The notes: a model not told the origin generated them from the letters alone. DNA of 64,000 nt from Strigops habroptila (GCF_004027225.2 NC_044291.2:11144707-11208706), one strand, 5' to 3'. Shown: positions 21,896 through 47,745, counted from the stretch's first letter. Translations and numbers: made by a program.

Positions 21896-22693
21896 ATGCA
21901 GGCGTCCCTCGGAGACCCCAGAGCAGTGGACAGTAATGTGAAAACGATACTCATGTCGTGTCTGAAAGGGCAACAGGTCATCATTAAGATGGAGGCGATG
22001 AAAATCATCCACCCTGAGAAGTTTTCGGAGCTGCAGGCCTCACAGCCGCGCTATGCGCCAGCCCCACGCCGGGAGCCGCCCCTCGTGGCCAAGCGCGCGT
22101 GGCCCTCCGAGTCCGAGATCATCGTCAACCAGGCGTGCGGGGACATCCCCACCTTGGATGCCACCCCCGGCCCCCTGCCGCTGCCTCGGACTCCCCCCCT
22201 GCCGCGGCGGGAGCGCACGTACCAGAGCCAGCGGAAGGGCAGCTCCGAGGTCTGCTACCACCGACAGCCACCGTCGGACGAGGTGATCGTCAACCAGTAT
22301 GTCCTGCACCCCTCGACACCCTGCGAGCCCCTTGAGTGCCCCACGTGCGGCCACATGTACAACTTCACCAACAAACGGCCCCGCATCCTGTCCTGCCTGC
22401 ACTCGGTGTGCGAGGAGTGCCTGCAGATCCTCTACGAGTCTTGCCCCAAGTACAAGTTCATCTCCTGCCCCACCTGCAAGCGGGAGACCGTCCTCTTCAC
22501 CGACTACGGGCTGGCAGCGCTGGCCGTCAACACCAGTATCCTCAACAGACTGCCGGCCGAGGCGCTGGCCGCCAACCCCGTCCAGTGGAGCAGCGACACC
22601 GACCGCAGCTGCTACCAGACCTTCCGCCAGTACTGCGGGGCTGCCTGTACCTGCCACATCCGAAACCCGCTGTCTTCCTGCACCATCATGTGA
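21896..22693 (+). CDS. RNF208: RING finger protein 208 (RNF208), putative E3 ubiquitin ligase
   Basis: The 265-residue frame lies in a single coding exon. It aligns along its whole length with mammalian RNF208 (about 261 residues): MSCLKGQQVIIKMEAMKI at 20-37, the SEIIVNQ and DEVIVNQ motifs at 73-79 and 128-134, and the RING domain at 148-194. The zinc ligands are C148, C151, C167, H169, C172, C175, C191 and C194 (C3HC4). The region after the RING (FTDYGLAALAVNTSIL) and the cysteine-rich tail CGAACTCHIRNPLSSCTIM are the family hallmarks. The final CTIM fits a CaaX prenylation signal; the human protein ends similarly in CSIM. The chosen ATG gives MQASLGDP; the in-frame ATG at residue 20 begins the conserved part and is the alternative start. 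As an E3 it would transfer ubiquitin from an E2 to substrate; vimentin has been reported for the human protein. Confidence 0.95.
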   Translation: MQASLGDPRAVDSNVKTILMSCLKGQQVIIKMEAMKIIHPEKFSELQASQPRYAPAPRREPPLVAKRAWPSESEIIVNQACGDIPTLDATPGPLPLPRTPPLPRRERTYQSQRKGSSEVCYHRQPPSDEVIVNQYVLHPSTPCEPLECPTCGHMYNFTNKRPRILSCLHSVCEECLQILYESCPKYKFISCPTCKRETVLFTDYGLAALAVNTSILNRLPAEALAANPVQWSSDTDRSCYQTFRQYCGAACTCHIRNPLSSCTIM

Positions 22694-24100
22694 GCCCCAC
22701 ACCCCTGCCCACACCACTGGGTGGGAGAGGCTGGTGCAGCGCCGCAGCCGGGCCCCAGTCCTTTCTTTACCAGTGCACAGCCCAGCAGATGCTCTGATGC
22801 TCACCAAAGCTGAGGATGTGGGACCGGCGTCCTTGCCAGCACTGGTGGGGGGCAATGGGGATGCTGGGACCTGGCAGCAGCCCCCCACTCCCCAATGGTG
22901 CCCGGGGAGAGGGACACTGGGATGGGGAGCACATCTACCAGTGCATCCAGGGGCTCCATTTCCCCCTGGTCCTATGACAAGCGTCCCCACTGTGTATCAA
23001 GCATCTCGCCGTGCTCCTTCCCCGGCCGCCTTCTCCCTCCTCTCTCCCTGTGGCTCCTGAGAGTGGAAGCTGGGTCCCAGCTAGAGCGACACCATCCCCC
23101 ATTGCCCCACACAAGGAGGTGCACGGTGCCACGCTGGGTCACCAGCCCAGCACAGGAGGTGAGGACAGGTCCCCGCTGTGTTGTCCCCCACACACCCCGT
23201 AAGTTATTTGCCAAAGCTTTCATCTCAGCGGCCAAGCCACCGCGCACCCGAGTCGTTGTAGCCATGCCAAGCACCGCACCGGCCCCTCGGTTGCCAGCAG
23301 ACACGCGGCCCGTTTCCTCCACAGGCCCTTGAGGAAAGCTCCACTTTATCCTCGTTTTGGAGGATTCTTGTTTTTTCCCCATCCGTCCCCGGCCGCCTCA
23401 TCCCAAGCCACTACACACTCACAAAGGCATTGAGCTGTGGCCGTTCTCTGCTCCTCTGCACTGATACCCCATGGGATGGCTCAGGGGGGTGGCTCAGGGT
23501 CTGGTTCCCCAAACTGCTGGCTCCAGCGAGGGGATTTGGCTGGGCGGGGGGGGCAGAGATCTGGCTTCTGCCCATGGTCCCTTCCCTGGAGCAGCACCTC
23601 TGCTCTGTCCCCTGTGCAGAGGGGCTGGCAGGCCGGCAGGCCCCTGGGCACAGTCTTGCTTTCTCCAGGCACATGGGGGGGGCAGGTTTGCTGCCAACAA
23701 AGCAAAAAAGAATTAAAAAAAAAGCCATAATTTGTGGGTGCTCCTGCGGGGCTGAGCACCACGACCCGGCACCAGAGGCACTGGGGCTGGGCGAGCCCGA
23801 GGGGCCCTGCAGAGCCCCCGCCACATCAAAGAGCAGCTCCCAGCACTGGCCTAAGCCCAGCATCCACCCAGGGAGCAGGGCTGAACCGACCCCCCCTGCC
23901 CACCCCAAGGGACGGGGCGATGCTGCCGGCACAGCCCCAGGTACCACCCACTGCCCGTGCAGAATGGGGCCGATCCCGATTCCGTGTTGCTCTGCCAATG
24001 CCTCCCGCTGCTGGTTGTGATGATGATCATGTTTTATACCCGGCCTTGTTCTAACCCCATCAGTCTCCCCAATAAAGATTATATTGGAACGAATGGCGAG
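22694..24100 (+). other. RNF208: RNF208 3' UTR
   Basis: This is the non-coding stretch from the RNF208 stop to just past the poly(A) signal at 24071. It contains a short A-rich tract near 23701-23725 and no repeat until the CR1 at 24.18 kb. Confidence 0.65.
24071..24076 (+). terminator. Poly(A) signal AATAAA of RNF208
   Basis: This canonical AATAAA is followed by T/G-rich sequence and lies about 1.4 kb after the stop codon. Confidence 0.7.
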
Positions 24101-24180
24101 CAGCGTCTCGAGGGGCACATGGCTGTGGGCAGGAGAAGGGCTGCACAACGCCAGGTCTATGTGGTGAGTTGGGGAGAGAC

Positions 24181-24466
24181 CATAGAACTAGAGACTGGTT
24201 AGTGTTGGAAGGGAGATTAAAGCTCATCCAGTTCCAACCCCCTGCCATGGGCAGGGGCTCCTTCCACTAGAGCAGGTTGCTCCAAGCCCCTGTGTCCAAC
24301 CTGGCCTTGAACACTGCCACGGATGGGGCAGCCACAGCTTCTCTGAGCACCCTGTGCCAGTGCCTCAGCACCCTCACAGGGAAGAGCTTCTGCCTCAGAG
24401 CTCATCTCAATCTCCCCTCTGGCAGGTTAAAGCCATTCCCCTTGTTGTGTCCCTACAGGCCCTTGT
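24181..24466 (-). repeat. CR1 LINE, 3' fragment
   Basis: Reverse orientation, about 285 bp. The tail is eroded (CATAGAACTAGAGACTGG). The left end of the element joins a direct duplication, AGATACCCAGAGGA, at 24470-24506. Confidence 0.88.
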
Positions 24467-24964
24467 ACAGATACCCAGAGGATATCATGTAGAGATACCC
24501 AGAGGAAGGGCTTTCTCCTGGACTGACACTTCCTTCTCCCACTTGGCTCTCAGCTCTGATGCGATTGTGTCCCCTCCTTGCCCAATCCCTGGTCCCACTG
24601 CATGTGGCTGGGCACCATGGGGTACCCTCCCCACCTTGGCAAGTGGACTCCAGCCACACCAAGGACTCTTAAATACTCGTTGATGACCCATTCCTCCATG
24701 AGTGATGTGGGAGAAGGATTTGGCATCCTGGCCTGAGTGGTGAAGGGAGCTGGGCAGGGACACTGGCAGTGCTGCCACTCCATCTCCAGCGGAACACAGG
24801 GACTCCCCTGGGGCCTGGCATGCACCCGGCAGCACCGGCACATGGCATGAGGAGGAGCACCCACTATCTGCACTGAATGGCCCCTGGTGACAGCAACCAT
24901 CCCGCTGGGAGAGGCAGGCGCAGAAGCAGCCGAGAGGATGCTCCGGTTGCATTGAGGGGTGTGA

Positions 24965-25045
24965 GCTGTGTGCACAGGCTGGCATGTGCACATGCATGTA
25001 CATGTGTGTGCACTGCGGAGGGTGCATGTGTGTGCACGCTGAGGC
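24965..25045. repeat. TGTGCA-type simple repeat
   Basis: Alternating purine-pyrimidine stretches (GTGTGTGCAC, GCATGTGCACATGCATGTAC) form a degenerate TG/CA tract with self-complementary steps. Confidence 0.6.
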
Positions 25046-26022
25046 TTTCAGTGCTGGCACATCCCCACCACCCGGTGCTGGCTCCGAATTCCACTGTGGT
25101 GCAGCTGCTGCCAAAGCACTGGCACGTCCCAGCTCGCAGCTGAACCCCAAGGGCCAGCCCCATCCCTGGGGTGCTGGCGGCTGCGGACCCCTTGTCCTTG
25201 GCTGCTGGTTCCCCCCCCCAGAAGGGATTTTATGCCTGGAAAACAAACCCACATGCCAATCCATTGGTGCTGAATTACAGCATCAATAATGCAGCCGGTG
25301 CCATCTCCAGTCCTAAGCACGCTGTGGCCGTGACCTGGCTCCTCAGGTCTGCGCCCGCATCCCCACCATCCTCCATGGATGTGGGGTCACATAGAGCCCT
25401 GGCCACAGAGCCAGGGGCTCCCAATGGTCACAGCTTCCCCACAGTGAGCCCCATGATGTGGCCGCTGGGGAAGCCCCAAATCCAGGATGCACATCTCCAT
25501 CACCCCAAAGGCTCATCCTGATTCCAGGATGCGCATCTCCATCTGTGGGGTCCTATAGACACCACAGCAATGGGTCAGCCAGGGCAGAGGTAGCAGCAGT
25601 TTTGTCCTCAAAGCAGGAATTTACCCTTTTTATTACATAAGATGAAGGGTACAGTGTGTCCTCCCCCCCTCGTGGTACCTCTTGGGCACAGAGTAAATTT
25701 AAAACTGCTAATTTGATTCTGAGTTGCAAGTAAAGAAAAAAATTGGGCCTTGCAGGAGTCGGTGCTGGGTGACAGCCCATTTCTCCAGCCCTATTAACCT
25801 CAAATGAGCACTCACTGGCAGAGGGGCCCGGGTGTGCTGGGGCGGGGACAGGACACGGTGCCAGTGTTCGCATCGTGGCTGCAGGTGAACTAAAAGTCTG
25901 TCAAAGTCACTCCAGCATCGCAAGCCCTGAAGCACTCCCATGGCCACTGCAGGAGCAGGTTTGGCCACGTGTGAGCAAAGATGCTCCCAGATGTTCCCAG
26001 ATGAGCTGCTTGTAAAATCTAA

Positions 26023-26168
26023 TCATAGAAGCACAGTATCCCAGCCTGGTTTGTGTTGGAAGGGACCTCAAAGCTCATCCAGTTCCAACCCCTGCCACAG
26101 GCAGGGACACCTTCCACTAGAGCAGGTTGCTCCAAGCCCTGTCCAACCTGGCCTTGAACACTGCCAGG
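26023..26168 (-). repeat. CR1 LINE, short 3' fragment
   Basis: Reverse orientation, about 145 bp, from the eroded tail ATCATAGAAGCACAGTATCC to CTTGAACACTGCCAGG. It is truncated within the 3' UTR. Confidence 0.87.
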
Positions 26169-28253
26169 CTGGGATGAAGCTCTGGGCTCTCACAGTGTCC
26201 AGGTTGGTCCATGATGGGAGAGGGGATATGGGGGGTTAAATGTGTCCTGGGAATGACTCTTCCCAAAATCCCCATTTTAGACATGAGAAGTGCCGGGAGC
26301 AGGCAGGTCTCTGCTGGTTTGGGGTCAGCCTTTGGCATATGTGCAGGGATGATGTTTCCCAGCAGCTCTCCCCCACACTGGCTCCTGAGGCTGGTCTCCA
26401 CACTTCCAGCCCCACCAGTCCCCATCCTGCCCCTCCGCCCCATGGGAGGCTGCACAGCAGGACCTGTTGGTGCAGAGATTGGGGATGCTTGGCCTCAGCG
26501 CAGGGCTGTGCTGTGCTGTGGTAGCACTGTGCCAGGCTGGAAGGAGGTGGCCGAGCACCAAGGCTGTGCCCTCCTCGGGGACATGCAGCCTCGAAACCTC
26601 GGCCCGGGGCGGTCACGCACCCGAAACCGCCGTTTGAGGAAGCTGCTGCAACGGCCTCTGCCAGCACCGACCTTTCACAACGAGGTGCAACCCCACGGTG
26701 AGAAGATGATGGATCGTGGCATGGAGCCCAAGAGGCTGTGACATGTCCCCAGGGCAGCGCTGGCCCTGTGGCTGGGGAGGGACTGCAGAGTACGGAGTGC
26801 ACCAGCACCCACTGTGCTCACTCCTGGCTCCATGTTCCAGGCTGGATTCTGGTGCAGAAATTGCTCCCAGTGTCCCACCACTTCTATGTCATCCCTCTGG
26901 ACTCACTCTCATGGGTACAGGATGAGGACAGTGCTGGTGTGACCCCAGCGTGGGAGTTCAACGGGCGAGATGCTGCTACTGGTTGGTGTGGGAATGCCTC
27001 TGACCAGAGCTGGATGGACTCCTGACACCCCATACCTTGACCCCCAACCCTTGCCTACCCGAGTGGCTGAGACTGGGCGCACTCAGTGCATGCCAGGGGC
27101 TGGCTGTACTGCTGCCACCTGGGCACGGCTGGTCGCCTGGGTTGCAGGCACACAGAGCTCCAGCAGGAGAGGCCAGGAGGGAGATACAGGCCTGAAGAGC
27201 CCTGAGTGGACAGGACCCTGTGGGGATGGGGACCGATGTCCCCGGTCTGGGGACACCACATCAACTGGGGACACCACATCACCCTCCTGTGCCAGCACCT
27301 GGGAGATGTGATGAAGCATTTGGGCTGCGATGGCGTGTCGGAGGCTTGTGTGGGGTGACAGGGGAGGGCTGCGAGGTGGACTGGGGCAGATGGGGTGGAT
27401 TTGGGGGCCTGTGCTGGGCTCTGCACTGGGGGCAAGAGGGGTCCACACTGAAATGGAGCAATTGAGGAGCAGCAAAGGAGAGCTGCGAGGGCTGGTGAGG
27501 AGGTGGATGAGGGCTGCACAGGGCTGTGTGTGGTGAGGCTGGGGTGCAGGGGCTGCAGGAGGGTGCTGGGGGCTGCAGCGGGGTGTGCACAGGGAGCATA
27601 TGGCTGCTGGGGGGATCATGGAGTTCAGTGGGGGTACAAGGGGACTGTGAGGGACCAGAGGGTGTATGTGTGGGGCTCTGGGGGTGCTGTGCCAGGCGAT
27701 GTGACCTGCAGTCAGAGCCCTGCATCAGCCTCCCGTGGCTCTGGGCATCTGTTGTGAGCTGCAGCTCACAGTGCTGGTGCTGCTCACAGTGCTGGTGCAC
27801 TCATGGTGCTGGTGCTGCTCACCGCTACCTCTGCACACTAAATGTAACTGAGTCCTTGCAAGCAGACACTGCACCCAGCCCTTTGTGCACCCAGGACACT
27901 GTGGCAGCACCCCCAGGCTCTGCATCACCAATGGGGTTGGCCCCACACCACAGCCCCCCAGGGATCCCATCCCCGGGGATTTGGGTGCCCTTCTCCAGCT
28001 TCCAGCCCCAAGAGGTGCCAGCAGCCACATGCTGGAGGGTGTGTTGTGCTCCATTGTGTCCCTGCAGGCACAGCTCTGGCCTGGTTTGCCCAAAAGCCCA
28101 TAATACCCCCATATGTAGAGCAGGACACAAGCCAGGCCTCCCATGTGGTGGCAGGCCCCCCCCCAGCTGTCTGAGCCCCCCCAGCCCCATTGAGCTGAAA
28201 ATGCCCCCAGCCAGGGCTGAGCTGGTGCTTCTCCTGATGGAGCTGCTCCACTT

Positions 28254-28264
28254 GGTATAAATAA
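28254..28264 (+). promoter_or_regulatory. TATA-box-like element without an assigned gene
   Basis: GTATAAATAAA is followed by GC-rich DNA and an ATG at 28304, but the frame that follows is short and unrecognised. The same bases also contain AATAAA and could instead be a poly(A) signal. Confidence 0.2.
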
Positions 28265-29755
28265 ATACAGGCCGGGGGGAACCTGCCTAGGGCTGCCTCC
28301 AGCATGACCTGTTTTGGGGTGCCCTGCTCCTACCTCCAGCATCTCAGCTCTTGCTGGAGCAGCACATGGCAGAGCTGATGCTACGAGTGCCCCAGCAAAG
28401 CCCATGGCCCAAACCTCTGCCCCCATGGGCACAAGGGCTCCTGCAGGGCAGAGGAGCAGTCGCTGGCTCCCCACCTTCGCAGGAGGAAGGAGAAAGGGAG
28501 AGAAAAGGGGAAGAAGAAGGGGGGTACCCCGTGGTCCCCCCCAGCCGCAGCCCCGGGGAGGTGCCCACAGCATGTTTCCGGGGGAGAAGGGCAAAGCCAG
28601 GACACGCAGCCAGTTGCACAACCCCAGCATAGCCGGGCAGCAGAACAGGGCACAGGAGAGCCAGGGACAGACAGGGGGGACAGCACAGGGGGCGATTTGG
28701 CACAGGGTCTGTGTGGAGCTTTGCAGGGCACCGGGAGGGTGCTGGCAGTGATAAGTAAGAAGCAGCAGAGCCCAGGCTGAGAAGACGGGTGCCAGCACTG
28801 CAGGGACTGACCCCTCAATGGGATCTTGGGGGCCTGACACCTCCCTGCCACCCACCACCACCAGCCCATAGGTGGCTGAAAGCCTGAAGCTGTCCCTGTC
28901 CCCATCCCCTCAGGGTATAAGTGTCCCCAACAAGCATCTGCCAGCCCTGTGTTCTGCAGTGTGTCGAGGAACAAGGGTGTAGAGGAGCTGCACAATAGCC
29001 TGGGCATTGCCTGGCTGGCACACTGCCTCAGCTACAAGCAAGCAGCAGAGTCCACATCCCGCTCACCTCGGTGATATTCTTGCCTCCCAGCAGCCGTGGT
29101 GCCTGCTGGAGCTGGCTGCCAGCACCGAGCCGTGTTTGCTCTCTTATCGCCATGAAGGACAAGGCATGAGTACAGGCTGGCACCACTCGGCAGGCTCAGA
29201 GGTGCTGTAGTGGGGGCAGCACCTCCTCACAGGGTGGCTGGGGACCACTGGCTGTCCCCATCCTTGGGTCACCACGGGGCCCTGAGGGGACATGCTCAGC
29301 CTGGACCAAGTACTGAACTCAGCTGGACATGGCCATGGTACAAATGCCAGTTGTATTTCCAGTCCATGCCGGGGAAGCCCAGTCCATCAGTCCCAGCACA
29401 GGCAGTGCAGCCCCTGCCACAGTCCCCATGGGGCACAGCCCTGCTCTGCCCGCAGAGCCCCTCTGGTTCCCAGCCCATGCCTAGGACATGCTCTCCTGCT
29501 CCATCCACCTCTTCATTGCTGCAGTGATGCGTCACCCAGTGCCCGGTGGGATGCAGGCAATGTCCAGCTGCGGGATCACCTCCCTCGGCTGCCCGCTCCA
29601 GCTCCTCTGCTGCCTCAACCGCCCTGGGTTCATCGGCAGCACAGGGTATCCCAGGCACCTGGGTTCACAGGCGTGCTCCCAGCCTGGCATCTCCACACCA
29701 GGGCAAAGTGGGACCAGGGCTCCTCTTCTCCCCATGCATGGCCCAGCCTGGAGGC

Positions 29756-30721
29756 TTATTTATCAAGGATGAGGAAGAGCAGCACCATCAGAACGATGGG
29801 GAGGAAGATGAGGAGCAGGCTGAGCATCTCCGCTGCCAGCAGCAGTGCCAGCAGCAGGAGGTAGCAGCAGCGGCAGCGGCGCTCGAGCCGCGCCAGCGCG
29901 CGGATGAGGCAGGGCGGGTAGCGGACGCAGGGCAGGCACCCGAACATGCGGCTGGTATGGAAGCGCACGTGGAAGCGATGCTCCAGGGCGCCAGCGAGGC
30001 CCGGGCGCCGCGGTGGCAGGGCGGGGGGCCGGGAGGTGGCCAGCGGCCCCGGGGAGCCCGGCTGGGCATGCAGCAGGAGCAGCTCCTCCTGCAGCTTGCA
30101 GATCTCCCACTCCAGCATGGGCGTCTTCTGGCGGCAGATGGGGCAGCACACGCGGCCAAACTCGGTGCTGGCAGCCGTGTCCATGATGGCACGTAGGCAG
30201 GCACGGCACAGCCCGTGGTTGCAGTTGAGCAGTGCTGGTTTGTGCCGCTGGTCATCGTAGGGCTCCGTGCAGATGGGGCACTCGTCCTCGCTGCCTGCTG
30301 GCACATGGCACGGCTCTGCCGCTGCCGCCTCATCGCTCAACGTCTCCTTTTCCTCAACGGAGAGGCTCAGGATGGAGCTGGAGGCGCTTTCCAGGCTAGG
30401 GGACCCCCTCTGTGGTGCTGGGCTCTCCCCAGGGGGCAGGATGGGGCTGGTAGCAGCAGGAGGGTCATGCCCCGCAGGCAGGGCGGCAGTGTGGGCAGGC
30501 GGCTCAGCGTGCCTGGGCAGGAGAGGCTCCATTGCATCCTGCACTGGCGGTGGGTTCCAGCGTCCCCAGGCAGCAGTGGGTGCCTCTCCACAGACCTGGG
30601 GTGGCTTCTGCGGACCCCCCGAGCCCACAGTCTCGCTCTGCCGCCCGGCACAGCATTCCCCACCAGCTGCCTGCACTGGCTGTGGGCCAGGCTCTGCCTC
30701 CTTGCCCGCTGCCGGCTCCAT
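29756..30721 (-). CDS. RING finger protein with C-terminal membrane anchor, putative E3 ligase
   Basis: A single-exon frame of 321 residues. Residues 1-145 are Pro/Ala/Ser-rich and probably disordered. A C3HC4 RING follows at 148-196 (C148, C151, C167, H169, C172, C175, C193, C196; CPIC..CNHGLCRAC..CPIC). It is followed by a short helix-like EWEICKLQEELLLLH. Residues 287-319 are almost wholly Leu/Ile/Val/Ala, enough for one long or two tight membrane spans, and the protein ends ILDK. The layout, RING then C-terminal anchor, resembles small membrane RING ligases such as RNF186 and RNF223. The RING is not close to the RNF208 one. In human this slot between NDOR1 and RNF208 is empty and RNF224 lies beyond CYSRT1, so orthology is unclear and no symbol is given. 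The start is the first ATG in frame; ATG at residue 64 (MEPLLPRHA) is an alternative. The stop overlaps ATAAATAA. Confidence 0.8.
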   Translation of the reverse strand: MEPAAGKEAEPGPQPVQAAGGECCAGRQSETVGSGGPQKPPQVCGEAPTAAWGRWNPPPVQDAMEPLLPRHAEPPAHTAALPAGHDPPAATSPILPPGESPAPQRGSPSLESASSSILSLSVEEKETLSDEAAAAEPCHVPAGSEDECPICTEPYDDQRHKPALLNCNHGLCRACLRAIMDTAASTEFGRVCCPICRQKTPMLEWEICKLQEELLLLHAQPGSPGPLATSRPPALPPRRPGLAGALEHRFHVRFHTSRMFGCLPCVRYPPCLIRALARLERRCRCCYLLLLALLLAAEMLSLLLIFLPIVLMVLLFLILDK

Positions 30722-30759
30722 GAGGGCAGCCACAAAGCAGCCACCCCCTTACCAACACC

Positions 30760-32950
30760 CGCTGGGTCCCCTCCAGGCTGGGTGCAGGCTGTGGGTGCTG
30801 CTCCAGGGCAGGACGTGGCCTTCAGCACGGCTGCCACAAGGGTTCAAAGGCAGCAGTGTCTGCACTGAGTCTCGTCATCCCTCCAGCACGATTTGGGGCT
30901 CCCTCCCAGACCGACGGGCCAGGACACCCCAAAGCAGGGTGCGTCCCCATCACCCTCACCGACAGGCCACCCCGAGAGGGGCTTCATGTGAGCATCCAAC
31001 AGCCACTTCCTCTTCCTCCTCTTCCTCCTCCTGCCCAGCGCCGATGCAGTGCTGACCCGCCACAGTCCGGAGGAGAAGGCGATGAGCTGGGTGCTGCTGC
31101 GGTGCCAGCACGGGGCGCAGGAGCTGCCCTGCGCCAGGCAGGGCTGCGGCCGAGCCTGGCTCCTGGCTCTAACCAGTCTGGTTTGTCAGCTTCTGGAAGC
31201 GGCTCAAATGCAGGCAGCCCGGGGCAGGCGGCCATGCCCGCGCCAATCAGCTCCCGCAGGAGCCGGGGAGGAGCTGGGCCCACGGCCGCTTCTCCTCCTC
31301 GCCCAGCACAAATGGAGCCATCTCTGTGGCCACTGCCCCCACACCACTGCCCCAGCCAGACCCCCAGCTCCCATCCCACTCCAGCCCCCCAGCTCCCATG
31401 CTAGCCAGCCCCCCAGCTCCGATGCCAGTCCAGCCCCCCAGCTCCCGTCCCACTCCAGCCCCCCAGCTCCCATGCCAGCCAGCCCCCCAGCTCCCATCCC
31501 AGCCAGCCCCCCAGCTCCCATGCCAGTCCAGCCCCCCCCCAGCTGCCATCCCAGCCAGCCCCTCAGCTCCCATGCCAGCCAGGACCCCAGGTCCCATCCG
31601 AGCCAGACCCCCAGCTCCAATCCCAGCCAGACCCCCAGCTACCATCCCAGTCCACACCCTCAGCTCTGATCCCACTCCAGCCCTCCAACACGGCCCCTGT
31701 GCTGCCCAGTCCAGCTCCCCAGCTCTCATCCCAGTCCCCCAGCTCATCCCTGCACTGGACCACCTCGCCTTGCCATGCCCCATGAGCAGCTTGCAGGGCT
31801 TGGAAAGAAGGACGTAGCTTGGACAGCATCCCATGCAAGGGGACGGTGTCACCAGCATGGTGACTGCCATGCAGCAGCTCTGTGCTCACCCTGGAGCGTG
31901 GGGACACCCAGCCCAGCCTGCTCTGCAAGTGCAGCAGCTCCTCACAGCAAGGAGCTCTCTTTGGTGGGGAGACCCCAAAATCACCCCATTTCCACTCCCC
32001 ACAGTGCTCAGCTCCAGCAATGCCCCAGGGCACCGGCCACCATCACCCCGGATCCGGTGTGTGGGACGGTGGCTGGGTCACAGGCGTGGTGTGGCATCAC
32101 TGTCCCTTCCTGTCCCAGCCTGCTCCCAGGACTGTCCCCAGCTGATTCATGTCCTGGGCCCTAATTGCTATTTACACAGTGGCACCAAGTTCACTGAACT
32201 GGGGTAGGAAGGTGGTGGCACTGGCCCCACTGGGGCAGTGGCACAGCCAGCACAGAGGACAGCCCAAGGATGCCAGGGAACGGGCTGGAAGCAGCTCCAG
32301 GATGGGCCAGAGGATGGGTCCAGCTCAGGACCCGTCCTGAGCAGACACTCAGGGAAAGGGATAACTCACTGGGAACTGGCACTCGGGGAGCTCAGACCTT
32401 GGCATCAAGCAGGCTGAGGACGATGAACAGAGGGATGGAAGCTTCCTCCTGTGCCCATCCCCGCTGGCCTCAGCCCCTGCAGACAGGGGGAACAGGTCTG
32501 TCAAGGCAGCCTCCTGCAGCAAGCACTGCTGCCACTGACTAATATCAGGGTGGAGAGGCTCCATGCAACAGCTCACTTCCTCCAGGTCCCACCACCACCA
32601 CCAGCCAATGCCAACACTGAGCTGCAGCGATGCCCGCAGGTGCTGGTCCTCCAGCACGGGGACCCCGGGAGCTGGAGCACGTGGATGGGATGGCAGCTCG
32701 GTCCCACGCAGGAGCCAGCCAGCAGCATTCCACTCCTTGCCTCCACTCCAGCATCGGGAGCCTCCACTCCAGCGTGGGCAGCCAGGCTTCACCCCACCAA
32801 ACCCACCCCCAGCAGACGGGTTCCCCCTGCCCATCGTGGCCCTGCTGCCGTCAGGGAGCGGCTGGTTGGATAAACCCACTCCCTCTGCCAGGCCGCTGTC
32901 CTGGTTGGGATAATCTCATCCCAAGAATGATGCCAGAGGTGGATCCTTTT
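30760..32950. other. Intergenic, RING-anchor gene to NDOR1 3' end
   Basis: This is probably the promoter side of the minus-strand RING gene. A CpG-rich patch lies near 31065-31275 and the minisatellite below fills the middle. No further gene is seen. Confidence 0.45.
31355..31755. repeat. G/C-strand-biased minisatellite, about 22-bp unit
   Basis: Roughly 15-17 imperfect tandem copies of CCCCCAGCTCCCATGCCAGC with variants (CATCCCACTCCAG, CATCCCAGCCAG). The plus strand is almost G-poor, so the minus strand carries repeated GGGGG runs. The long open frames here, built of repeating GSWGAG or SSHPSQP units, are by-products of the repeat. Confidence 0.9.
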
Positions 32951-32959
32951 GCTGTCTCC

Positions 32960-32965
32960 TTTATT
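32960..32965 (-). terminator. Poly(A) signal of NDOR1
   Basis: TTTATT on the plus strand reads AATAAA on the minus strand, only about 35 bases after the NDOR1 stop codon. It implies a very short 3' UTR. Confidence 0.75.
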
Positions 32966-33000
32966 CAGGCACAGTTCATGGGGGAGTCTGGGAGTCAGGC

Positions 33001-47745
<14,745 letters not shown>

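Larger units (their letters stand above)
24510..28900. other. Intergenic interval, RNF208 to the RING-anchor gene
   Basis: No gene is recognised. The interval includes a CR1 fragment at 26.0 kb, a TG/CA-rich simple tract at about 24965-25045, an AT-richer island at 25.6-25.76 kb and strongly G-biased low-complexity DNA at 27.33-27.70 kb. Long open frames on both strands (one of 378 codons, minus, 27725-28861) are Trp/Cys/Gly/Pro-rich and overlap opposing frames, so they are treated as compositional. Confidence 0.5.

Noticed and set aside
22040-22990. A 316-codon minus-strand frame across RNF208
   Set aside because: It mirrors the GC-rich codons of RNF208 on the opposite strand and has no features of its own.
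27725-28861. The longest single reading frame in the window outside known genes (378 codons, minus)
   Set aside because: It is Trp/Cys/Gly/Pro-rich with no domain, is overlapped by other open frames on both strands, and lies in G-biased low-complexity DNA. A long frame is expected from composition alone.
31049-31870. Long Pro/Ser- or Gly/Trp-repeat proteins
   Set aside because: They are translations of the 22-bp minisatellite in several frames at once, not a gene.
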